DNA of 64,000 nt, from positions 186,001 to 250,000 of the forward strand of contig JAVJQA010000019.1 in assembly GCA_040218045.1 (NCBI GenBank), read 5' to 3'. The translations under genes were made by a program, and so were the position numbers. The notes below the pieces were generated by a model. That model did not search any database, was not told the DNA's origin, and worked only from the letters and a program-made list of their open reading frames with translations. Origin of the DNA: Marinoscillum sp040218045 (lineage in GTDB: Bacteria > Bacteroidota > Bacteroidia > Cytophagales > Cyclobacteriaceae). Positions 43,133 through 51,544 of this stretch are shown here, in pieces (the first letter of the stretch is position 1; each line of letters begins with the position of its first letter).

Positions 43133-44155
43133 ATGAAAAAGCGATTTACACCAATCATTTCATTCATAGCAACTGCCTGTGTTGTTGTATTATTATCGGG
43201 ATGTGCCTTTGGATTACAGCCATTGCCAGACACTATCCAGGAGCAACTAAATGATGCGGTAGATCAGGGCATGGATGGTGTCATCGTCTGCGTCAATCGA
43301 CCAGATGATATTCAATTGTACGCTGCTGGATGGAAAAACCGTGAAGAACAGATCCCTGCAGACCCGCATGCATTGTTCAAGATTGCCAGTATCAGTAAGC
43401 TGTACATCGCCGCTGCCACTACCCGTTTGATCGCCAATGAAAAACTGTCATTGGACAAAACGCTGGCCGAGTATATTCCAGAAGTTTCAGGTCGCATCGA
43501 ATATGCAGAACAGATCACCCTGAAGATGATGCTCCAACACCGAAGCGGCCTACTGGATTACAGTTCTGAGCCAGAAATTACCGGCGAAACATTTGATGAT
43601 TACCTCTCATTCACAGCACGGATTTATGACCAACCTGCGGTCTTTGAGCCGAACAAGAAATATCGATACTCTAACACCAACTATTTGTTAATCGGGGAAA
43701 TTCTTGATCGAACCTTAGGCTATTCTCATCATACCTACATCCAGGATGAGCTTTTAACACCACTTGGTTTGAACAATACCTACAACGTACCGGGCGAGGT
43801 AGATATGGAGGAAGTGATGAGTGGGTACCTCAAAGGTTGGGAACCGGATCTGAAGGATTGGGAGTTTCCGCTGCCTGGCGGCTCTATGATCGCTACGGCA
43901 GAAGATGTAAGTATCTTTCTAAGGGCACTCATCGATGGCACCTTGTTCTCATCTGAGGAGCAGTCCATTTACACATCTGTTTACCCTTACGAACATACCG
44001 GTTGGCTACCCGGCTATACCAGCATCGCTCGCTACCATCCTGACATTGACGCAGTAGTGGTCCAGTTTGTTAGTACCAGTGGCAAAGAAATCTACTGGCT
44101 CGAACTCAAAAGGCTCTACAAGCGCATTGTCCGAATCCTCGAAACGAAATACTAA
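43133..44155 (+). CDS. Class C beta-lactamase-type serine hydrolase, lipoprotein
   Basis: A 340-residue lipoprotein (LLSGCAFG) of the beta-lactamase/DD-peptidase (PF00144-type) family. The active-site SxxK is SISK at residues 86-89 (FKIASISKLY), and the YxN motif is YSN in KYRYSNTNYLL. The third box appears as HTGWLPGYTS, replacing the usual KTG with HTG. Members are esterases, D-aminopeptidases or peptidoglycan enzymes more often than true beta-lactamases. A second copy lies at 44769, with an outer-membrane protein gene between them, so the three may form a unit. Confidence 0.88.
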   Translation: MKKRFTPIISFIATACVVVLLSGCAFGLQPLPDTIQEQLNDAVDQGMDGVIVCVNRPDDIQLYAAGWKNREEQIPADPHALFKIASISKLYIAAATTRLIANEKLSLDKTLAEYIPEVSGRIEYAEQITLKMMLQHRSGLLDYSSEPEITGETFDDYLSFTARIYDQPAVFEPNKKYRYSNTNYLLIGEILDRTLGYSHHTYIQDELLTPLGLNNTYNVPGEVDMEEVMSGYLKGWEPDLKDWEFPLPGGSMIATAEDVSIFLRALIDGTLFSSEEQSIYTSVYPYEHTGWLPGYTSIARYHPDIDAVVVQFVSTSGKEIYWLELKRLYKRIVRILETKY

Positions 44156-44169
44156 TCCCTAAAAATCAA

Positions 44170-44724
44170 GTGATGATACGATTCATGCTAATTATCCTGA
44201 TTCTCCTGATCCCTATGGTGCATCATGCACAGACAAGTGCTGCGGAAAACACCGGCCAATGGGGTGTTGTGTTAAATGCTGGTTTTAACGGTGAACTAGG
44301 TGCCTTTCAAGCAACTCCAAGTCTGGCCTATTTGAAAGGCAACAGTCAGTTCGAACTAGGCCTTGGTTTCAATCCATTTGATCGGACCGACCAAACGCTA
44401 CTGAGTGGAGATATGAACTACAAATATTTTCCTAATGGAATGGAGCGTAAATTCAATCTATATTTCATCACACAACTATCCATCATTCACAATCAACGAA
44501 ACACCTACTATCCGGCCACCTACAACTACCTCTTTCTGAATGCTGGATATGGTTTTCAAATCAACCTCTTTAAGGATGCTTACCTGGGCACTAATGTTAA
44601 AATCGGTACTTTCACCTATAACAAAGCCTCCGACAACCCCTATGAAGGGTTTCGTACAACAGACTTTTTTGATGAAACTGGATTTAATTTAGACTTGCAA
44701 CTACACCTTAGCTATTTTTTGTAA
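44170..44724 (+). CDS. Small outer-membrane beta-barrel protein, unknown
   Basis: A 184-residue exported protein with a signal peptide ending HHAQTS. The mature part has eight or so short amphipathic strands (WGVVLNAGFNGELGAFQATPS, FELGLGFNPF, YNYLFLNAGYGFQINLF) and ends in LHLSYFL, as in OmpW- or OmpA-like small barrels. No family is recognised. It lies 14 bases after one serine hydrolase gene and 44 bases before its paralogue, so the three are probably transcribed together. Confidence 0.7.
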   Translation: MMIRFMLIILILLIPMVHHAQTSAAENTGQWGVVLNAGFNGELGAFQATPSLAYLKGNSQFELGLGFNPFDRTDQTLLSGDMNYKYFPNGMERKFNLYFITQLSIIHNQRNTYYPATYNYLFLNAGYGFQINLFKDAYLGTNVKIGTFTYNKASDNPYEGFRTTDFFDETGFNLDLQLHLSYFL

Positions 44725-44768
44725 ACCACCTCTTAATACGATAACCTAACTTCTAAACCTACATAACC

Positions 44769-45824
44769 ATGACCTCTCGAAAAACCAATATTATTAGAAT
44801 ACTGCTCTTTGTTGGAACCGCCATTTCCATGTTTTTCGTGCCATGGCTTTTGGTCAAGGCATGGATACTTCCACTACCAGACACGGTCCAGGAGCAGCTG
44901 GATGAAGCCATTGGTCATGGGTTTGATGGAATGGTCGTTTACATAGATCAGGGCGGTCAACCACCTCAGTATTTTGCTTCCGGTTGGCATGATCGAGATG
45001 CGAAGATCCCCGCCAAGCCTGACGCACTGTTTAAGATTGCCAGCATCAGCAAATTATACGATGCGGTGGCCGTCACCAAACTGGTGAGCGCCGGACGGCT
45101 TTCTTTAGATAAAACGATCGCTGATTATTTACCAGAACTTGTCGGAAGAATCGAAAATGCTGATAAAATCACTTTGAGGTTAATGATCCAGCACAGAAGC
45201 GGCATCCCAAATTTCACAGATGCGCCAGGTTTTTGGGCTGCTCCCACGGAAACGTTTGAAGAAAGTCTTGCCCTGATTGCGGGTATGCCAGCCAACTTTG
45301 AACCCGGTGAAGACTATGAATATTGCAATACCAATTACCTGCTCATCAATAAGATCATGGATGAGGAACTGGGTTATGCGAACTTTCAATTCATCAAGGA
45401 AGAAATTCTGGAACCGCTAAATCTAAACAATACCTACGGTTCGCTAAGTGAAGTGAATATAGACGATGTAATGAGTGGCTATCACGTAGGATATCCGCAT
45501 GATTTAAAAGGAAACGATCACGGCATGCATGCCACAGCAGAAGATGTGGGCACCTTCCTAAAGGCGCTGAACAAAGCCCGCCTGCCGGCGAGGCAGGGAT
45601 CATTATTTACACCAGAAGAGCAGGAAATCTATGCTTCCATTTATGAATACAAGCATGCTGGCTGGGTGCCAGGATACCAGAGTTTTGCCGAATATTACGA
45701 AGATCCTGACGCGGTGGTGGTTGTGTTCTACAGCACTACGGACCCTAAGCTTTACAATTGGAACTTATCAGAAATCATCAATAGTAGAATGGTAAAAATA
45801 CTGAGACGCGGTAAAAGCTCTTAG
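44769..45824 (+). CDS. Class C beta-lactamase-type serine hydrolase, membrane-anchored paralogue
   Basis: A 351-residue paralogue of the hydrolase at 43133. A hydrophobic N-terminus (ILLFVGTAISMFFVPWLLV) without lipobox anchors or exports it. SISK (FKIASISKLYDA) and YCN (YEYCNTNYLL) are the SxxK and YxN boxes, and HAGWVPGYQS stands where KTG is expected. A seven-residue insertion (in NKARLPARQGSLF) is absent from the paralogue and is encoded by the palindrome CCTGCCGGCGAGGCAGG. It probably works on cell-wall peptides or other small amides and esters; the substrate is unknown. Confidence 0.87.
   Translation: MTSRKTNIIRILLFVGTAISMFFVPWLLVKAWILPLPDTVQEQLDEAIGHGFDGMVVYIDQGGQPPQYFASGWHDRDAKIPAKPDALFKIASISKLYDAVAVTKLVSAGRLSLDKTIADYLPELVGRIENADKITLRLMIQHRSGIPNFTDAPGFWAAPTETFEESLALIAGMPANFEPGEDYEYCNTNYLLINKIMDEELGYANFQFIKEEILEPLNLNNTYGSLSEVNIDDVMSGYHVGYPHDLKGNDHGMHATAEDVGTFLKALNKARLPARQGSLFTPEEQEIYASIYEYKHAGWVPGYQSFAEYYEDPDAVVVVFYSTTDPKLYNWNLSEIINSRMVKILRRGKSS
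45581..45597. repeat. Palindromic repeat inserted in frame in a coding region
   Basis: CCTGCC-GGCGA-GGCAGG lies inside the hydrolase gene at 44769 and encodes most of the extra LPARQG residues. The motif is of the CCTGCC..GGCAGG type also seen at 48582-48596 between genes. Confidence 0.6.
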
Positions 45825-45924
45825 ACTACAATATGAAAGCCACATTACTCTGACCATTCTGAAAATGAACCGACTTAAAGTTGAAAGAAGATTTTTGGAC
45901 GACCTCCGCAATTTGATCATTCGG

Positions 45925-45956
45925 CGCTAAAAGATTAATTGCCATTCAGGGTAAGG
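45925..45956 (+). repeat. Dispersed intergenic repeat, copy E (short)
   Basis: GCTAAAAGATTAATTGCCATTCAGGGTAAGG matches the left end of copy C at 54091-54120 (GCTAAAAGATTACTTGCCATTC...). The rest of the unit is missing. Confidence 0.4.
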
Positions 45957-45982
45957 CTCAGTCATATAAAGCCGAAATAATC

Positions 45983-45990
45983 TATATTTG
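45983..45990 (+). promoter_or_regulatory. Possible -7 box of the ABC-F gene
   Basis: TATATTTG fits the Bacteroidota consensus TAnnTTTG and lies 120 bases before the ABC-F start codon. It would give a leader RNA of about 110 bases. A convincing -33 TTTG box is not seen. Confidence 0.4.
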
Positions 45991-46032
45991 CAATCCCTAA
46001 AACAGGAAGCCAGATAAGAACTATGTGAAAAG

Positions 46033-46111
46033 TAATTTCTTTCAGAAAATTTAAAAGACAGCAAGCTGTGAATTGGTTTGTTCCATTTTTAATCTTTAAA
46101 GAAAGAAATTA
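46033..46111 (+). promoter_or_regulatory. Stem that can hide the ABC-F start codon region
   Basis: TAATTTCTTTC (46033-46043) is the exact reverse complement of GAAAGAAATTA (46101-46111), which covers the ribosome-binding region and the first base of the ABC-F start codon. A start-stop pair ATGTGA lies at 46023-46028 just before the stem. This could be a translation-attenuation leader. Confidence 0.4.
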
Positions 46112-47712
46112 TGTTGACTTTACAACAACTTTCATATATACATCCCAATAGAGACTTATTGTTTGCCAACATCAATCTTACGGTAAATGACAAGGAAAAG
46201 ATAGCCTTGATTGGTAACAACGGGGCAGGTAAATCTACCTTACTCAAAATAGTTGCAGGTGAATTGCCATATGCTGATGGACAGCTAACTGTTGATTCCA
46301 AACCTTATTATGTACCTCAAATTTTCGGACAGTACAATCATCTGACCATTGCACAAGCCTTAGGAATGGACGGAAAATTAAATGCTCTCAAGGAAATCCT
46401 TGATGGAAATGCTACCGAAGAGAATTTCAGTTTATTGAATGATGACTGGACCATAGAAGCCCGCTGCAAAGAGGCCCTGGACTACTGGCAGTTGAGTGAT
46501 TTAAGTTTGTCAGTAAAAATGGAAGCATTGAGCGGCGGACAAAAGACAAAAGTCTTACTTGCCGGGATCGCCATTCATGAGCCCAATCTGGTTTTATTGG
46601 ATGAACCTAGCAATCATTTGGACATTGAGGGGAGACAACTACTCTATGACTTTATACAGGCCACAAAAAGCACTCTAATCGTGGTGAGCCACGACAGGAA
46701 ATTGCTGAACCTACTGGAAACTGTATGTGAGTTAGGTGAAGAAGGAATTAAAGTATACGGGGGCAATTACGACTTCTACTCTGAGCAAAAATCAATTGAA
46801 AGCAATGCTTTGAACCATGAAATCCTGAGCAAAGAGCGCGCTTTGCGAATTGCCAAACAAAAGGACCGTGAGACATTGGAGCGCCAGCAAAAACTGGATG
46901 CCAGAGGAAGTAAAAAGCAAGCCAAAGCTGGTATGGGCCATGCTATGATGGACAAGATGAAGAATGATGCCGAGAACAGTAGTTCAAAATTAAAAAATCT
47001 GCACACCAAAAAAGTTGCTGCTATTTCGCAGGACTTGAGTGGGCTCCGTGCTTCATTATCAAGTATTGACAAAATGAAATTCGGATTTGACAATTCGACA
47101 TTGCACAAAGGCAAAATACTGTTCACCGCCAAGGACGTCAATTTCAGCTACAACACAGAACCTCTGTGGAATGAGAATCTGAATTTTCAAATTGCCAGTG
47201 GAGAGCGCATTGCATTGAAGGGGCAGAATGGTTCTGGAAAGACCACTCTAATCCGGCTAGTCTTGGGGCAGATAGAACCACAGACTGGTACGCTTTACCG
47301 AGCCGTAAATCGATCAGTTTACATTGACCAGGATTATTCTTTGATTGATAATAATCTCAAAGTTTATGAGCAGGCTCAACAGTTCAATTCTGCTGCATTG
47401 CAGGAACATGAGATCAAAATCAGGCTTAACCGCTTTTTATTCGGAAAAGAAGGCTGGGAAAAGCAATGTGGTGCATTGAGTGGTGGTGAAAGAATGCGTT
47501 TGATGCTTTGCGGTTTAACGATCAGCAATCGCTCACCTGATGTCATCATTCTGGACGAACCAACCAACAATCTGGACATACAGAACATAGAAATCCTTAC
47601 GGCCGCTATTGATGAGTACAAGGGAACATTGATTGTAGTTTCACATGATGAAACATTCTTGGAAAAAATAGCGATTCTTCGGACAATTGACCTCAAGATC
47701 AATAAATCTTAA
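46111..47712 (+). CDS. ABC-F family ATPase
   Basis: A 533-residue soluble protein with two ATP-binding cassettes and no membrane part. The first has GNNGAGKSTLL, the signature LSGGQKTKV and Walker B LVLLDEPSNHLD. The second has GQNGSGKTTLI, LSGGERMRL and VIILDEPTNNLD. Between them is the charged helical linker of ABC-F proteins (about 240-330; RALRIAKQKDRETLERQQK). Members bind the ribosomal E site and either tune translation or remove antibiotics. A possible attenuator in the leader and the single-gene setting favour a resistance-type role, but sequence alone does not show it. Confidence 0.92.
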   Translation: MLTLQQLSYIHPNRDLLFANINLTVNDKEKIALIGNNGAGKSTLLKIVAGELPYADGQLTVDSKPYYVPQIFGQYNHLTIAQALGMDGKLNALKEILDGNATEENFSLLNDDWTIEARCKEALDYWQLSDLSLSVKMEALSGGQKTKVLLAGIAIHEPNLVLLDEPSNHLDIEGRQLLYDFIQATKSTLIVVSHDRKLLNLLETVCELGEEGIKVYGGNYDFYSEQKSIESNALNHEILSKERALRIAKQKDRETLERQQKLDARGSKKQAKAGMGHAMMDKMKNDAENSSSKLKNLHTKKVAAISQDLSGLRASLSSIDKMKFGFDNSTLHKGKILFTAKDVNFSYNTEPLWNENLNFQIASGERIALKGQNGSGKTTLIRLVLGQIEPQTGTLYRAVNRSVYIDQDYSLIDNNLKVYEQAQQFNSAALQEHEIKIRLNRFLFGKEGWEKQCGALSGGERMRLMLCGLTISNRSPDVIILDEPTNNLDIQNIEILTAAIDEYKGTLIVVSHDETFLEKIAILRTIDLKINKS

Positions 47713-47980
47713 TCAAATAAAATACCGTACTGTAGGAGCACTACTAAAGCTTCGGTAGTGGAAACTATTGTTGTTGTTGTCGACTTCCGCTATTTTTCTG
47801 CTCAATGTCTTAACAATTCTGGCCCATTCTCTCTTAGCATATTTGACTCTGATCTGACCCCAATGATTAGGACAGAAGGAGCTGGTTTTAGGACAGAATA
47901 CCCTCTTTCACTGATACAAAACACCCACTTCCCCCGATGGTATGAATGTAGGTGAAAATTAAATTTACCATTAAAAAAAC

Positions 47981-48427
47981 ATGGAAAAATTTAGAATTCA
48001 ACTATGTGCATTTCTATGTGTGATCATGATGGCCTCTTGTGGTGATGATAGCAATGACATGAATCTCGATAATGATGATAATGAGAATGGTACCCTGGAA
48101 GCCCCGGTGGGAGCGGAAATTGTAGCAGATCTGGCAGGGACTTATACCGTCACTGAAACGACAGCAGGTGAGCACACCAGAGGTACTGTGACTATAGGAG
48201 CTGATGCAGCGATTGACTTTGATTCTAATGTGAGTTTTACAAGTGAGGATATAGCAGTGGGCAATGTGTTTGATCGGCTGGAGTGCTGCAACCGGATCAG
48301 CGTAAACTACGATGAAGATGATGACGGAAGAAGTATTCGTTTGTACGTAGATGATTCAGGGGTACTTATACGAGTACAATATAGTCTATCCAATGAAGAT
48401 GTAAATATTGAGGTGAATGTGGAGTAA
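47981..48427 (+). CDS. Unknown small acidic lipoprotein
   Basis: A 148-residue lipoprotein (MMASCGDD) with an Asp/Asn-rich linker (about 22-38) and a small beta domain (LAGTYTVTETTAGEHTRGTVTIG ... SIRLYVDDSGVLIRVQY). A Cys-Cys pair occurs in LECCNRISV. It resembles the many lipocalin-like or immunoglobulin-like small surface lipoproteins of Bacteroidota; I do not recognise a family. It stands alone and is followed by a terminator-like hairpin. Confidence 0.7.
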   Translation: MEKFRIQLCAFLCVIMMASCGDDSNDMNLDNDDNENGTLEAPVGAEIVADLAGTYTVTETTAGEHTRGTVTIGADAAIDFDSNVSFTSEDIAVGNVFDRLECCNRISVNYDEDDDGRSIRLYVDDSGVLIRVQYSLSNEDVNIEVNVE

Positions 48428-48446
48428 AATGAATCATAGTTCTACA

Positions 48447-48475
48447 GAAAAGGCATGCGAACACATGCCCTTTTT
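48447..48475 (+). terminator. Intrinsic terminator after the small lipoprotein gene
   Basis: GGCATG and CATGCC pair around CGAACA, flanked by AAAA on the left and CTTTTTA on the right, 20 bases after the stop codon. Confidence 0.65.
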
Positions 48476-48529
48476 AGTTCATGGGGAAATCCAGTCGATC
48501 AGAACCAAATAAAATTCCGTCCTGCTGAC

Positions 48530-48670
48530 GCACCATACCTTCCTGCCAAATACTATTCTGTCCTGCCAATGCACGAGCTAGTCCTGCCGGGCAGGAAGCA
48601 GTGGTGCATAAGCAGGAGCAGGTGATGCAGTAGCAGGAAGGCATGGTGCAGTGGCAGGAAGGTATGGTGC
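48530..48670. repeat. 141 bp palindromic intergenic element
   Basis: GCACCATACCTTCCTGCCA (48530-48548) is the exact reverse complement of TGGCAGGAAGGTATGGTGC (48652-48670). Inside are a TCCTGCCGGGCAGGA palindrome (48582-48596) and two or three 21-base direct units (GCAGT.GCAGGAAGG.ATGGT). There is no gene inside. It could fold into a long cruciform. Confidence 0.65.
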
Positions 48671-48725
48671 ATTGACATGAGACAGTTATGGCTATCCTTG
48701 GAGGTATTTTGACGTGTATGAACTG

Positions 48726-49397
48726 TTATTTACCGGCCCAGTAGGAGCTTTTGTACCCTCTCAGCTTGCGCGGGTTTGCCCTGAAGACAAATTTGCCGGC
48801 CAGGCGTATTTCCTCCACGACCTCTTTCAGTAGGGTATATGCTTTGTCCCTGGCCAACTTAGTGTTGTTTTTATCCGCACTCTTGCCATTGACTTTAGCC
48901 AGCAGTCGACTCAGCTGGGTGCTAAGAGCGGCTGCCGTTTGAAGTTTGTTTGTATCAAAGCTGATTTTTTGGAGCATCTCCTGGTTGGACAATCCAAGCA
49001 CCGACAGGTCATATAAGACCTGGATCAGGGTCTCGGCACTGCCTCTACCTCGGTTACTTTTGATTTGACGGGTCAGGTCTGGCCTACTCCTGTAGCCATA
49101 CCTAAAAGCAGCCCTCAGCTCATCCCTCATTGCTTCAGCTTCAACCCGTTTTTGTTGGTACTCCTCATAAGTTTCATCGGTGGACAACTGCTGGGCTGCC
49201 CAGGCGCTTTGGGCTTTGATCAGTGCATCTATGCGCTGTGGTAAGGTTGCTATGGATGCGGGGTTGACCCCAATGGCAGTCAGTGCGGCTTTGTCATCCG
49301 CGATCCAGACCAACAGGTCACTGGCTTCCTGGATGAACACGTCTATTGGCATGTTTGGTTTTTTGATGGGAAGGGAGTTGTAGCTTGTTTTGCTCAT
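48726..49397 (-). CDS. Unknown conserved-looking protein (helical)
   Basis: A soluble protein of about 224 residues from the ATG at 49397 (MSKTSYNSLPIKKPN). The frame stays open to 49586, but that extension looks non-coding and runs into a repeat. It is strongly helical with a long charged middle (YEEYQQKRVEAEAMRDELRAAF, KSADKNNTKLARDKAYTLL) and ends in ANPRKLRGYKSSYWAGK. No signal peptide or known domain is visible. No partner genes are near, only repeats on both sides. Function is not assigned. Confidence 0.65.
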   Translation of the reverse strand: MSKTSYNSLPIKKPNMPIDVFIQEASDLLVWIADDKAALTAIGVNPASIATLPQRIDALIKAQSAWAAQQLSTDETYEEYQQKRVEAEAMRDELRAAFRYGYRSRPDLTRQIKSNRGRGSAETLIQVLYDLSVLGLSNQEMLQKISFDTNKLQTAAALSTQLSRLLAKVNGKSADKNNTKLARDKAYTLLKEVVEEIRLAGKFVFRANPRKLRGYKSSYWAGK

Positions 49398-49556
49398 GTT
49401 TTCAATCATTCCTGGCGGATTGGGGTACAATCCTGGTTTCAGATATTGATAAAAATAGTAAAGTAATCCGCTATTGGCCAAGTTTATAGCCGAGAGAAAT
49501 GTTGGTAACCCTTGATTTGCTTCATTGCGAGAGGGGATTAAAAGATTGCGACCAGT

Positions 49557-49724
49557 CAATTTCACGAGCCAATAATTCGAAAACAAAAAAAAATTGCCAT
49601 TCCGGCAAGGTTCCGTTATTTTGGAGGACGGTTATTCTCTCACCCCTTATTTATTCATTTGATTTGGGATAGCTGTTATTGGTTATGTGCTCTTTGGATT
49701 ACTATAATGGATCAGGCACATAAT
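49557..49724 (+). repeat. Dispersed intergenic repeat, copy B
   Basis: It begins CAATTTCACGAGCCAATAATT, contains AAGGTTCCGTTATTTTGGAG and GATTTGGGATAGCTGTTATTG, and ends GGATCAGGCACATAATAAT. Copy C at 54080 matches over its whole length. It ends 27 bases before the Crp/Fnr-type gene. Confidence 0.7.
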
Positions 49725-49750
49725 AATGAATGTTGTGTCAAGCTAAAACG

Positions 49751-50311
49751 ATGAAAGACTTCCTCAAAAAAATACATGTAATTGACCATGAAATTCTTGA
49801 TAATTACGTTTCGTACTGGACGGGATACACTGCTCCTAAAAAAACCATAATGACAGCTCCAGGCGAAACAGAGCGATACATGTATTTTGTGCTTGGCGGA
49901 ATTCAAAAATCCTATTACCTAAATGAAGACAAGCAACACATCATTGCTTTTACCTATCCTCCATCGTTTAGCGGAATTCCCGATTCTTTTCTAACCCAAA
50001 CACCTTCAAAGTATTTCTTAGAAACAATCACCGATAGTTCATTCCTTCGGATATCTTACCAAAAGCATCAACAATTGATGCAAGAGCATCGGGAAATAGA
50101 AACCCTGTTTAGAAAAGCCACTGAACTCTTTTTAATTGGTATGGTGCAACGCCACTATGAGTTAATGGCTTTTGATATAAATCAGCGCTTTAAATCCTTT
50201 GCTCAAAGAAGTCCACACCTATTCAGTTTAGTTGCTCACAAAGACTTAGCTTCCTATTTACGTATTGATTCAACAAACTTTAGCAAGCTTTTCAACACGA
50301 TTAAGATTTAG
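49751..50311 (+). CDS. Crp/Fnr-family transcriptional regulator
   Basis: A protein of 186 residues from the ATG at 49751 (one in-frame ATG lies 7 codons upstream). The cyclic-nucleotide-binding-like barrel is at about 20-115 (TAPGETERYMYFVLGGIQKSYY, QHIIAFTYPPSFSG, FLRISYQKHQQLM). A helix (FRKATELFLIGMVQRHYELM) follows, then a helix-turn-helix (HKDLASYLRIDSTNFSKLFN). It ends in TIKI, as do many Bacteroidota members, so it is complete. The effector and targets are unknown. The stop codon abuts a MITE-like element, and the start is preceded by repeat copy B. Confidence 0.87.
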   Translation: MKDFLKKIHVIDHEILDNYVSYWTGYTAPKKTIMTAPGETERYMYFVLGGIQKSYYLNEDKQHIIAFTYPPSFSGIPDSFLTQTPSKYFLETITDSSFLRISYQKHQQLMQEHREIETLFRKATELFLIGMVQRHYELMAFDINQRFKSFAQRSPHLFSLVAHKDLASYLRIDSTNFSKLFNTIKI

Positions 50312-50540
50312 AATTACTGGCGTCCGAGAAAAGATTTTGGTTTCGAAGAAAATCCGTCAAAATTTACCCCTAAACCGGGCGTCCCTAAATCCCCTAAAGG
50401 GGACTTTCGATCACCCCTTTAGGGGCAGGGCCGACGTGGAACGGGTAGTTTTAGGAAATCGAAAAAAAATCTTTTCTCATTTCGTTTAAACGTACTTTTT
50501 TTGAACATTTAAAATTTAGTCGGACGCTACTAATTTAGAA
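50312..50540. mobile_element. MITE-like element with inverted ends
   Basis: The left end (AGAATTACTGGCGTCCGA) and right end (TCGGACGCTACTAATTTAGA) are imperfect inverted repeats with a perfect GCGTCCGA/TCGGACGC core. AAAAGATTTT-rich segments inside are also inverted. The centre has CCCCTAAAGGGG (50391-50402) and CCCCTTTAGGGG (50414-50425). No coding capacity. It lies directly after the Crp/Fnr-type stop codon. Confidence 0.55.
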
Positions 50541-50578
50541 TCTTGGTTTATACCAAAAATAAAATGTGATACCTGCCT

Positions 50579-50586
50579 GACCTTTG
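50579..50586 (+). promoter_or_regulatory. Possible -7 box of the alpha/beta hydrolase gene
   Basis: GACCTTTG, 18 bases before the start codon, is the same octamer found before the genes at 41039 and 43133, and is close to TAnnTTTG. Confidence 0.3.
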
Positions 50587-50603
50587 TTTCAAATTAAGAA
50601 ACA

Positions 50604-51515
50604 ATGAAACAGCTTGTAAACATTTTAATCTTATTCATTATGAACTCAACAGCATTTTCCCAATCGTGGGTGGACACTACACTTTATCCTTTTGAAAATA
50701 AATTTCTGCGCTTAGAAGCAGGCAACATGCATTATGTAGATGAAGGAAAGGGTGACGTTATTCTTTTTGTTCATGGTACCCCAACATGGTCATTCTTATA
50801 CAGGGATTTTATAAAGGAACTTTCAAAAGATTACCGTTGCATTGCCATAGACCATCTGGGGTTTGGGTTGTCTGATAAGCCAGATTCCGTTTCGGGAACA
50901 CCTGAATGGCACTCGAAAAACCTTATCGAGTTTATCAAAAAATTAAACCTACAAGCAATTACACTGGTAGTACATGACTTTGGCGGACCGATAGGATTAG
51001 CAGCCGGAATTGAAAATTCCGAGAGAATCAAAAGAGTTGTATTGTTCAATTCTTGGTTATGGGCTACAGATGATGGGAAACAAGCTCAAAAAATTGACAA
51101 GACCATAAACAGTTGGTTAGGCACCTTTCTATATCTGAATATGAATTTCTCTCCCAAAGTATTATTGAAAAAGGGCTTTGCCAACAAGAAAAACCTATCG
51201 AGCGAAGTACATAAACAGTACAAAAAGCCTTTTCCTGATAAAAACTCAAGAATTCCATTACTAAACCTTGCCAAAGCATTGGTTGGTTCTTCAGATTGGT
51301 ATCAAAAACAATGGGAGCAGCTTGACCGATTATCGGACAAGGAATGGTTGATCCTTTGGGGAACTAAAGACGAATTTATCACCATGGAGTATCTAAAAAA
51401 ATGGCAAGAGAGGCTTCCAAATCATAAAACAAAGGATTTTGCATGTGGTCATTTTGTTCAGGAAGAAAAGACAAAAGAGTCTGTTAAAGCAATAATTACC
51501 TTTATGAACGAATAG
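50604..51515 (+). CDS. Alpha/beta hydrolase, haloalkane dehalogenase-like, exported
   Basis: A 303-residue alpha/beta hydrolase with a signal peptide (ending TAFSQS). The oxyanion loop is FVHGTPTWSFLYRDFI. The nucleophile elbow is VVHDFGGPIGLA, so the nucleophile is Asp125, as in haloalkane dehalogenases and epoxide hydrolases, not Ser. A later acid occurs in LWGTKDEFIT and the His in ACGHFVQEE. The dehalogenase-typical Trp next to the nucleophile is replaced by Phe, so halide release is uncertain. Signal-bearing dehalogenase-like proteins are uncommon. A terminator-like hairpin follows the gene. Confidence 0.8.
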   Translation: MKQLVNILILFIMNSTAFSQSWVDTTLYPFENKFLRLEAGNMHYVDEGKGDVILFVHGTPTWSFLYRDFIKELSKDYRCIAIDHLGFGLSDKPDSVSGTPEWHSKNLIEFIKKLNLQAITLVVHDFGGPIGLAAGIENSERIKRVVLFNSWLWATDDGKQAQKIDKTINSWLGTFLYLNMNFSPKVLLKKGFANKKNLSSEVHKQYKKPFPDKNSRIPLLNLAKALVGSSDWYQKQWEQLDRLSDKEWLILWGTKDEFITMEYLKKWQERLPNHKTKDFACGHFVQEEKTKESVKAIITFMNE

Positions 51516-51544
51516 AGCCATCACACACATTCTATAAACTCAAT

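Noticed and set aside
43133..45824. Serine hydrolases as antibiotic beta-lactamases
   Set aside because: The third box is HTG or HAG and the family is mostly peptidases and esterases; resistance cannot be claimed.
47758..47955. 65-codon frame upstream of the small lipoprotein gene
   Set aside because: Low-complexity start (METIVVVVDF), no recognisable domain and no clear start signals; more likely intergenic.
48600..48670. 21 bp direct units as a CRISPR array
   Set aside because: Units are contiguous with no spacers and lie within an inverted repeat; no cas genes are present.
49410..49586. N-terminal extension of the unknown helical protein to 49586
   Set aside because: The extension runs into dispersed repeat copy B and looks non-coding; the ATG at 49397 is preferred.
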